Below are positions 26,501-38,000 of a stretch of DNA of 64,000 nt, one piece after another. The stretch is from the NCBI GenBank assembly GCA_964019165.1, contig OZ025287.1, forward strand, positions 9,802,898-9,866,897. Direction: 5' to 3'. A model generated the notes under the pieces. That model was not told the origin of the DNA. It did not search any database and saw only the letters and a program-made list of their open reading frames with translations. The stretch's first letter is position 1, and each line of letters opens with the position of its first letter. The stretch comes from Mastigias papua. Its lineage: Eukaryota; Cnidaria; Scyphozoa; Rhizostomeae; Mastigiidae. Made by a program: the position numbers and the translations under genes.

Positions 26501-29500
26501 CGTGGTTTGAAATTGAAGCATATTTTCAATGCATTTGGCATCCCTGATATTCACCGTATGTTGAGAAGGGCAGAATTTCAAAGTCAAGTTGTGGTTGGAT
26601 ATACATCATTGAATGAGGGTAATGATATGATTATGATATGATTGATTTTGATAAAATTGATATGATATGATTGATATGATATGATATGATATGATATGAT
26701 ATGATATGATATGATATGATATGATATGGTATGGTATGGTATGGTATGGTATGGTATGGTATGGTATGGTATGGTATGGTATGGTATGGTATGGTATGGT
26801 ATGGTATGGTATGATATGGTATGATATGGTATGATATGATATGATATGATATGGTATGGTATGGTATGGTATGGTATGGTATGGTATGGTATGGTATGGT
26901 ATGGTATGGTATGGTATGGTATGGTATGGTATGGTATGGTATGGTATGGTATGGTATGGTATGGTATGGTATGGTATGGTATGATATGATATGATATGAT
27001 ATGATATGATATGATATGATATGATATGATATGATATGATATGATATGATATGATATGATATGATATGATATGATATGATATGATATGATATGGTATGGT
27101 ATGATATGATGTTATGTGATGTGATATAATGTGACATCATGTGATATGATTGCAACTTTTGTGTTTTAAATGAAATAAAAAAGGAAGACACAAGTTCACT
27201 TGACCTCCAAGAGAAATTGTGTTTCCACTTTTCAAGGATTACTTTGGTTTGGAAAACAGACTTAAAGTTAGAAAAAATTTGGAGTGTCAAACAACCATGG
27301 GAGGCAAGACTTGCACTAGGCCTTACCTTTTCAAGTAATAAGTGATGATTACGAAGCTTGTAATACGAGGCTTGTTCTAATTTTGTTCGATATGTAACTA
27401 CGTTGTATTGCATTGTAATATAGTATAGGCCAATATACTAATTAAATATAATGTAAGATGAAATAGTGTAATCTAGTATAAAATAAAATAATATGATATA
27501 ATATAGTATAATAAAATAAAGTATAATATAATAAAGTATAATATAATATAATATAATATAATACAACATAATATAATATAATATAACATAATATAATATA
27601 ATATAATATAACATAATGTAATATAATATAATATGATATAATATAATATAAAGTAGTATTCCATTGCATAGTATTGCACAATGTTATATTATGATATGTT
27701 ATTTTCTCGCAGATCATGATTAATGTCAGTATAGTAATTGTCTGATATCCAAGAGTGGATCTAGCTAATATTTTCTGATATTTAGACATTGGCATATTTT
27801 ACTACCATGAATGGTAATATATGCAACTGAATAACTCCTACATACAATACTGATATGTTTTAGTTTGGAAAGTTCCAGAATTTGATGTTAAAGTTAAACA
27901 GGGTCTTCATTTTTATGGCAAATTGACGCTGAAAACGGATGAAACATACCTGACGACAATTAATTTCCTTGACAATATGCGGTTGCAAATTGTTATTCAT
28001 TTGGATCCACTTCGTTATGGCAATATAGTCAAGAATCCTCAAGGAAAACCAATATTCCGCTATGTTAACCTGTTTTTGCACAGAGATAATGAGAGACCAG
28101 AACTCGGTCCTGACCTTATATGCGAAGGACAAACACAGTACCTCAAAGGGTAGGAAATATTTTATGAAACATCCATTATTCTACCTTCAAGGCACATTTT
28201 TCATTGCTACATGATGCTCAAGATGCCCTAACAATATGAACGTAGAGCTATGAGTTCAGTTTGGTGTCTAATCAAAGTCTTCATAATCAGTGAACACACA
28301 CACTAATTTTCAATATAAAAGATGATCTGGTGCATTTTGTTAACACGGTGATTGCATTAAGTTGATACAGGTGCATCTTCAGTTATTTCAAGGCATCGTC
28401 ATTTGCAGACATGGATCCTCATTTCTTTCAATACCTTTGTATTTATACAGGTGCATTTTCATTAGACACGAAAAGTTTGTTGTCTTCCGTGATACAACGC
28501 TTGTCCCTAAAATATGAATATACTACAAGAAAGTTTAGAAAATTGACTACATACATATCCATGGTACATTACAACAATTCATTCTAATTAATATCAATCA
28601 ATGCCTATTAATGATAATGCATGATAATGTATGATAATTCATGAGAATCTTTGCAGAACATACTATTTTGTACATCTAGTGAGACTTTATGTGGCTCTTT
28701 GATTCAGCTAGCAGGCATAGAGGGTATATCGTTGTATTTCTCAGTTCACTTGCAAGTCTTTCCTCCCTTTCTGACTAGATATGCAAAAACTGTTGGATTG
28801 GAAGGTTCTTTCCAATCAGATACATTAAGCAAAGGTGGCAACAGTTTCGACCATCAGATAAAATTGAGGGGAAATTTGTACAAAGAAGTTGAAAATGTAG
28901 AAGTAACTCTTACCACAAATGCTGAAGATAAGCCGAAAGATTTCAAGTTTAAGGTTGGTTTGATTTCACTTAGCAGCCAAAGCAAGTTTATTGAGATAAA
29001 GTAGGATATTCCAGTCAGTTTCCTTCATCTAGCTAATCTCATCCAGTCTATTCTACTCTATTCTAATCTAATATAATATACATTAATCTTTTCTAGTTGA
29101 ATCGTGTTTAGTTTGCTTCCTGGTCGTTAAATTTATCCATGAACAATTTTCCAAACGTTACAGTTTAAATCATAGTTAAAGTGTAAGATTGCTTTAAAGA
29201 AGACAGTGATAGCAATGATATGCCATGCATTTCAGTACGAGGTTGATATTACACCACAAGGAAAATCAAATGTTAATGAAAAGCTACGGGAGGTCCTTGA
29301 AGATATCAAAAATCATGCCAAGAAGGGACGGGAAACTGCACAGGAGAAGGTAGATGACATCAGAGAACTTTTGGACTCGTATGAACAACGACGAGAGGGA
29401 TATTCAAATGAAATGTCTTCTGTTGAAGATCAAATACATAATGTTAATGGAAATGTTGATTTGGCAATAATTGATATATCAGCTGATTGTATTAGCCAAT

Positions 29501-32129
29501 GCAAAACAGGCAAGTAGACAATCAATGTTCAATTTGACTTAAGTCAATGATCATGATGATTTCGCTGTGATTGGCATTGATTACTGCCGATTGAACATGG
29601 ACTGAGTAAATACAAAAAGTGATTGGTAGTGATTATAATGAGCATGGTCGGATGAGACGTTCACCTGGATGCATTGCAATGATGCTTATCCTGGCAGAAA
29701 ACACTTAACCTTTCTCTTGATGGTAATTTTGCTCTTAGAAATGTTGCCGTGTGGTGTACTCATTGTTTCGATGCAATTCACAAGTTAAATTTAATTCTTA
29801 TATTCCCCCAAGTTCATCACAAAAGGTGGTTTTGCGTAGTACATCTCATTTACTTGTCTCAAATGTTCCTGCTTTCTCTTTTGTATCATCCTCTTTTGCT
29901 ATCTATGACATATTTATCCGCACTGGTAGAAGTATGACTTCTTCGAATAGCTTTCTAGCCTTTATATGATATTCGATAGTATCAATATATCTTGATATTA
30001 TTTGATATTCGATAGTATCAATATATATTGATATTATTTGATATTCGATAGTATCAATATATATTGATATTATTTGATATTCGATAGTATCAATATATCT
30101 TGATATTATTTGATATTTGATAATTCAATATATGTTGATAGCATTTGATATTTGATAGTATCAATGCCTGGAATTGATTGGAAAGAGGATTGCCTAGAAG
30201 GTTCAGGTGGGCAGCGCAATATGAAATGCATGACTTGGAATGCAGACAAAGAAAAAGTCATCAATGTAATGTGTGTTTTAAAATGTGAAGCAAAGAAAGT
30301 AAAAGGAGCTTCAGAGGCTGGTGCATATCTACATGAAATAAGAGTGAGTGAACTTTTGTATTGTATGCAACTCAAAATTATCAGGTAATTTCAGAGCAAT
30401 TATTTTCCGTTTGTGCGCCTGTTCAATTATTTGAATATGAGTAAGACGACAAAAATAATTAACATTTCAGATTTTCTTCTTGAGATTAACAATTCCATAT
30501 TACTCGGCAATTCCATTAGCGAAAATTCCATTAGTTCTTACGTTACATGCTTAACCCTATCTTTATTCGACAATTCTAGTCAAAATTGCTCTATAAGCCA
30601 AGTATGTAATATGAGAACTAATGGAAATGTCGTTTGTGGAATCATCGAGTATTATGGAATTGCCAATCCCAAGAAGAAAATCTGAAATGATAATTATTTT
30701 TGTCGTCGTACTCATATTCAAATTTATACAGAAGCCGCGTTTCCTTTCCTTTAGTTCAATTGTTCAATTATTCTACTCCAAGGAGTTTTATGTTTTCAAG
30801 AGAAACATTGAACTTTCTCTCTCTCTCTCGCTGTATTTTTGTGATTTTAATCAACTTGTTCCTTGTGGAAAGATTCAATTCTTCTAACAGAAGGTCAAAA
30901 GCACCTCATTCTACATTTCAAGGACTTTCCCAATGTGCTTCTATGCTTTTTAGGTATTGGTGAACAGATACCGCCAACAGAAGGTTTTACATGAAAATAT
31001 TGGTAAGATTATTGAACTGGTAAAGCAAGCTCATGAAATTGCAAAAAGCGCAAAGAAATTGGTGGATAGTAAGACTGATATCCAAGGTGAAGTTAATGAG
31101 TTGCTTACACTGTCTGGAGATCTTGTCGAACTAAACGTCTTGAAAGTTGATACAAAATTAGAAACCATTTCTCCTCCTTGTTTACCATTTAATTTAGACT
31201 TTACGTTGAAAACGCAAGAACCAACAAGCCACAATGGAATCTATCCTATTTGCTTCAACGGGGAATTCTACAAAAATGTCGGCATCCGAATGATGAGGAT
31301 GAAGTATCCTGAAATCGATGAGATGTATAAAGCCCTCGAGGAAGCAGAGCTCCGTTATGCACGAATCGCTGGCATAAGGAAAAGTTTAACTAGAGTGGAA
31401 GCCGATATTCAGACAGCATCAAAGAGAGGAGTTATTCCAACTTCACCAGTCGATGACCCCATTGACAGAATTTTAGCAAAAATATCGAAAAGAAGAATCC
31501 CAGCATTCACTTCAAAGAGTGATAGAACTATTTTGGCTTTTCGTCATTACTCACCGTGGGCTGTAATAAAGAGATCTGATCCATTTGAAAAGATACCAAG
31601 TATCATTGGACATGCTAAATATGATCCAGCAAATGTGACAGGTAATATCTGCTATGAATCTCATCAGTCTGTAAGTATCACAAGATAAAATATTGAAGTC
31701 ACTAAGAATGATGAAGACAATATTGAAACAAATTTGTTGAAGGTTAACACAGAATGAAAGAGATTTATTCTGATCGGAGTCTAAAACGTATTTTTTTCAT
31801 TAGGCAAATCAGCTTGTCATCAAACAAAGGAAGTCATTGCCCAGTACAAAGATATGTCAAACAGCCTTGAGCAAGTTATTTCTAACTACAAACATGGGAA
31901 AGAGCTACTTGGGAAAAGGAAGAGTGCAATACTAAAAGATCTGGAAGATTCACACTCTGAGATAAATGAACTAAGTAAATACTATGATGAATCACTTGTC
32001 TACGTCATGTTAAGTTTTTTTCATGTCCATATCCTTTATCCACATCAGTTTTCATTGATACGTTTCTGATATCTAATCTACCCTAATGTTCTATATATAT
32101 ATATATAAATATATACATATATATATATA

Positions 32130-32200
<71 letters not shown>

Positions 32201-32460
32201 TATATCTTTATGCTGTCTTTTCGAATGCCATATTATTGTAAGATAGATTTTATTAGCGTTAACATTCCTTAAATCGTTGCATTTATGGAGCTTGATCTTT
32301 GTAATTCTTATATCATTTTGTTTTGAAACTTATCTTTCGCATTATCTTGCATCGCGTCAATCATTTTGCAGTGAACACAACAAAGTTGTCTCACCCTGAG
32401 AAGAGAGATATGCTCTACTGGTATCAATACACAAAACATGGTAAGATATATGAATATACG

Positions 32461-32535
<75 letters not shown>

Positions 32536-35046
32536 TCAAATAGCTCCAATCATAAAGAAATTTTTAAAGACATAAATAGACCCTCAAGAAAAAATTCCAA
32601 CTTTTAAAACGTTTCGGCACAAGCCTTCATCAGTTATAACATTCCCGGTACATACAGCGCATATATAACGATAAAAACAAAGGAACAATATCTAATTAAC
32701 TTACGACAATAGAACACTTTACACAATGAAACTGGACTTACAATGGATAGCATTTGAAATTGAATGGAAGGGAAATTATATTTAATATAAGAGAAAAGGT
32801 TGTTGGAGAAGCTGATACCTACCGTCTCAGCGGGGTATAGAGAAAACCATGCGAGAACAAAGTGGGTGTGAAGTAACATAAAATGAAAAGGAAACCCAAT
32901 ATGACCTAGAAAGGACGATATTGAGAGGAGAGAGATATCGTAAGAAAAGGTGCGACATAAATAATTTAATAGACAAGCATAACTGAATAAAAGTAGAAAC
33001 CATAACATAAAATTAAAAGAGCAGGATAAATAGTGAATACATATAGAATAAACCAGCCAACTCAAATAAATAATAATCCTATGTGTCTACTTCCTTAACA
33101 TTAAGACCCCGGGGTGTGAAAGTGTCCAGCTTATGTTGCCAGAAACTTTCACGTGTCCTATCCCTCCCAATAAGTCTATCAATTATAGTGACACGAATGT
33201 CTTCCACGAACCCATGATGTCCTTCCTCAGAAAAATGTCTGAAAAAGTCCATCTGGGGAACTGAAGACCCTGACCTAAACTTACGATAACACGCCTTATA
33301 ATTATTAAACCTAAGCCTAAAAGGCGTGTTAGTGCTACCCACATACTGAACACCACACACAACACAGTCAAACAAATACACAACACCCGACGAATCACAG
33401 TTAAACGAAAAGTTAATCTTATACTCCTTACTAGTTGCGTGGGAATAGAAACTATCACTTTCAGACATAGATTTACACACTTGACATCTGGACTTTTCAC
33501 AACGAGTACAACCCCTTTCATCACAGTTCTTGTTAGTAGCCAGCCTAGCCCTAACTAACAGGTCCTTAAGGTTCTTACATCTCCTAAAAGCAGTGACCGG
33601 AGGTTCAGGAAACACCTCCCTATGCTCCTCTGAGTTTGAAAGCATAGAGTGGAGACTCCTTATTGTTTTCCCCACACTGTTGAACGCTGGATGGTATGTA
33701 ATGACTAATGGAATCCTATCTCCCCTCCCAGGGTTGGGTCCTCTGTCTGTCTCAGCTAGAAGAGTCTCCCTATCTAACCTACGTACCCTGTCTATCTGTT
33801 CATTAACTATAGATACGATAGTTAATGAACAGATAGACAGGGTACGTAGGTTAGATAGGGAGACTCTTCTAGCTGAGACAGACAGAGGACCCAACCCTGG
33901 GAGGGGAGATAGGATTCCATTAGTCATTACATACCATCCAGCGTTCAACAGTGTGGGGAAAACAATAAGGAGTCTCCACTCTATGCTTTCAAACTCAGAG
34001 GAGCATAGGGAGGTGTTTCCTGAACCTCCGGTCACTGCTTTTAGGAGATGTAAGAACCTTAAGGACCTGTTAGTTAGGGCTAGGCTGGCTACTAACAAGA
34101 ACTGTGATGAAAGGGGTTGTACTCGTTGTGAAAAGTCCAGATGTCAAGTGTGTAAATCTATGTCTGAAAGTGATAGTTTCTATTCCCACGCAACTAGTAA
34201 GGAGTATAAGATTAACTTTTCGTTTAACTGTGATTCGTCGGGTGTTGTGTATTTGTTTGACTGTGTTGTGTGTGGTGTTCAGTATGTGGGTAGCACTAAC
34301 ACGCCTTTTAGGCTTAGGTTTAATAATTATAAGGCGTGTTATCGTAAGTTTAGGTCAGGGTCTTCAGTTCCCCAGATGGACTTTTTCAGACATTTTTCTG
34401 AGGAAGGACATCATGGGTTCGTGGAAGACATTCGTGTCACTATAATTGATAGACTTATTGGGAGGGATAGGACACGTGAAAGTTTCTGGCAACATAAGCT
34501 GGACACTTTCACACCCCGGGGTCTTAATGTTAAGGAAGTAGACACATAGGATTATTATTTATTTGAGTTGGCTGGTTTATTCTATATGTATTCACTATTT
34601 ATCCTGCTCTTTTAATTTTATGTTATGGTTTCTACTTTTATTCAGTTATGCTTGTCTATTAAATTATTTATGTCGCACCTTTTCTTACGATATCTCTCTC
34701 CTCTCAATATCGTCCTTTCTAGGTCATATTGGGTTTCCTTTTCATTTTATGTTACTTCACACCCACTTTGTTCTCGCATGGTTTTCTCTATACCCCGCTG
34801 AGACGGTAGGTATCAGCTTCTCCAACAACCTTTTCTCTTATATTAAATATAATTTCCCTTCCATTCAATTTCAAATGCTATCCATTGTAAGTCCAGTTTC
34901 ATTGTGTAAAGTGTTCTATTGTCGTAAGTTAATTAGATATTGTTCCTTTGTTTTTATCGTTATATATGCGCTGTATGTACCGGGAATGTTATAACTGATG
35001 AAGGCTTGTGCCGAAACGTTTTAAAAGTTGGAATTTTTTCTTGAGG

Positions 35047-35082
<36 letters not shown>

Positions 35083-38000
35083 TAATTTATATATTTAGTT
35101 ATAAATATTTGTAAATTTATATATTTATTTGCTTTTCTTCGCCACATGTTACTAAAACTATGTTAACTGTAATGAAACTTTACATGGATACATAGATAGC
35201 ACTATCATAAAAAGATGGCATAAATTAACATATTAAGTTAGCATAACTATTTCACATTTATTATCACAACTTTGTGACAACAATTTACATTCTATGGCAT
35301 AAGTTAGCAGGTATTGCTAGAGTGAATTAGTAGTATTAACTAATAATTAACACATTTCTTGTTTCCTTGATTTGCAAACTTCCTGAGTTCTCCAGCTGTT
35401 AGCCTACAATAATCAATAATTTTTTTATTGTGCCCCTTCCAGTACATTGCATTGCACTCAAACATTGTAAGCATCGATATGTGAATATACATTAAACTTT
35501 AAAAGCAAGCCAGACTTTACGAGTATCTACTCAATATTTCCTTGTTACTGCTCTCTTTAGGGATGAACCAATACATGCAGACATTTTCCGATCGTCTTTC
35601 AAGTCAAAATAAGAGAAGTTTAATGTTCTTGAGACATGAACTATCATCATTCTATGGCAAGGAAAATTTTGTTCACCACTTGCAAGATTTTGGCAGCACT
35701 GCTATCAGTAGATCAGCAATCAATGGAGCAAAGAGGAACAAACAAATGCTGGCATTAACAGATGTTGGAAAGGTAAGAACAAGTAAGCTTCTTCTAAGAC
35801 CTATGTGGAGTTACGTCATGCAACACAAAACAAAGTTGCGATGTATTTGCATCAACGTACTTGCATGCCTTTTCTTCAACCCTCCTTCAAGAGGATCTTT
35901 AAGGTTATGCAGTAAAGCTCACATAATTCGGATCATATGGGACTGACAGATTTTTTGCCGGATTACAGGAAAGCTGGATTACCTCAAAAGATTTTCTAGT
36001 AATGGCACCCTTTTATTCATTCTTATCATATTTTTCCGTGCTGCATAGCATTCAAAGCCATGGATCTCCATCTGTCACGATTCCGAATGCACAATATCGT
36101 TTGCAGTTGGTTTTCTATTTGTAACCATGATATCATACTGTCAACCATCTTCTCTCTATGTCTGCCCCTGCTTCGTTGTCCATTAATTATCCCTGTCGTT
36201 ACTAAATGGCCCATTTATACATTAACCGGTTAACTATCTGTTGTTGTTTGGAGGTCACTCCCAGGATGTTGCGGGTGCACAGTGTCTTCCTGCGTGTCCT
36301 CTTTGTCTGCAGCAGCAAATCAGATCAGTAACTGATTATAGCAAAGGCTGTAAGGATAGAGTAATAGAGTGAAGAACACACTTGTGTATATTGAAACATT
36401 TGCAAAACGTTGATCCAGATTACGGTGAATAGCCAGTATATACTTGAACTGAATGAACCGAAATTTATAACACGGTTTAGAATTATGAGATTTATTTTAG
36501 TAAATTTTAACCGGAAATTATTTGAACTTAGTAATTCAATCCAAAATACATCGAATTCCTGATAATCCCTATCCGGATTATGTGAACTTGACTGTATTAA
36601 AGTTAGGATTGAAATCAAGTTTAGCATCTCCGTTGCTCTTTGTCTTCAGCACGTTTGGATGGCTATAACAGGTTATGGATGGCAATGACAGGTTATGGAT
36701 GGTTATGACAGGTTATGGATGGCTGCAACAGGTTATGGATGGCTACAACAGGTTATGGATGGTTATGACAGGTTATGGATGGTTATGACAGGTTATGGGT
36801 GGTTATGACAGGTTATGGATGGCTACAATAGGTTATGGATAGTTATGACAGGTTATGGATAGTTATGACAGGTTATGGATGGCTACAATAGGTTGTGGAT
36901 GGTTATGACAGGTTATGGGTGGTTATGACAGGTTATGGATGGCTGCAATAGGTTATGGATAGTTATGACAGGTTATGGGTGGTTATGACAGGTTATGGAT
37001 GGCTACAATAGGTTATGGATGGTTATGACAGGTTATGGGTGGTTATGACAGGTTATGGATGGCTGCAATAGGTTATGGATAGTTATGACAGGTTATGGAT
37101 GGCTACAACAGGTTATGGATGGCTACAATAGGTTGTGGATGGTTATGACAGGTTATGGATGGTTATGACAGGTTATGGGTGGTTATGACAGGTTATGGAT
37201 GGCTACAACAGGTTATGGATGGCTACAACAGATTATGGATGATTATGACAAGTTATGGATGGCTACAACAGATTATGGATGGCTACAACAGGTTATGGAT
37301 GGCTACAACAGGTTATGGATGGCTGCAACAGGTTATGGATGGCTGCAACAGGTTATGGATGGCTACAACAGGTTATGGATGGTTATGACAGGTTATGGAT
37401 GGTTATAACAGGTTATGGATGGTTATGACAGGTTATGGATGGCTACAATAGGTTATGGATAGTTATGACAGGTTATGGATGGCTACAACAGGTTATGGAT
37501 GGCTACAACAGATTATGGATGGTTATGACAAGTTATGGATGGCTGCAACAGGTTATGGATGGCTGCAACAGGTTATGGATGGCTACAACAGGTTATGGAT
37601 GGTTATGACAGGTTATGGATGGTTATAACAGGTTATGGATGGTTATGACAGGTTATGGATGGCTACAATAGGTTATGGATAGTTATGACAGGTTATGGAT
37701 AGTTATGACAGGTTATGGATGGCTACAATAGGTTATGGATGGTTATGACAGGTTATGAGTGGTTATGACAGGTTATGGATGGCTACAATAGGTTATGGAT
37801 AGTTATGACAGGTTATGGATGGTTATGACAGGTTATGGATGGCTACAATAGGTTATGGATGGTTATGACAGATTATGGATGGCTACAACAGGTTATGGAT
37901 GGCTACAACAGGTTATGGATGGCTACAACAGGTTATGGATGGCTACAATAGGTTATGGATAGTTATGACAGGTTATGGATGGTTATGACAGGTTATGGAT

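Larger units (their letters stand above)
32577..35051. mobile_element. Penelope-like element: head-to-head palindrome with 1234-bp arms
   Basis: Arms 32577-33810 and 33818-35051 are reverse complements around a 7-base spacer (33811-33817). The translated parts I could compare are identical across both arms. Each arm is a 5'-truncated Penelope-like element containing the GIY-YIG end of the coding region and the 3' untranslated end, finishing CTGATGAAGGC, GCCGAAACGTT, GAGGGTCTATAT with (AT)n. Inverted, truncated dimers are a known insertion form of Penelope-like elements. It lies in gene B intron 18 and is absent from gene A. A collapsed or chimeric palindromic read could also create such a structure. 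Confidence 0.85.

Noticed and set aside
33530..34549. A 339-residue + strand frame and its mirror on the - strand across the Penelope palindrome
   Set aside because: The first third of each reads the opposite arm antisense through the centre. Only the part after the centre is real Penelope coding sequence.
34563..34994. A 143-residue frame after the Penelope stop, mirrored at 32634-33065
   Set aside because: It lies in the 3' untranslated part of the element, has a skewed hydrophobic composition and shows no motif. It looks like chance.
34996..35020. CTGATGAAGGCTTGTGCCGAAAC at the Penelope end as a working hammerhead
   Set aside because: There is an extra A before stem II, no sequence after the core pairs with the upstream TTATAA to make stem I, and the candidate cleavage site would be the weak GTT.
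37155..37408. Frames of GYNRLWMAT-type repeats in the minisatellite
   Set aside because: The 20-bp unit is stop-poor in some frames. The array is intronic in gene B and absent from gene A.
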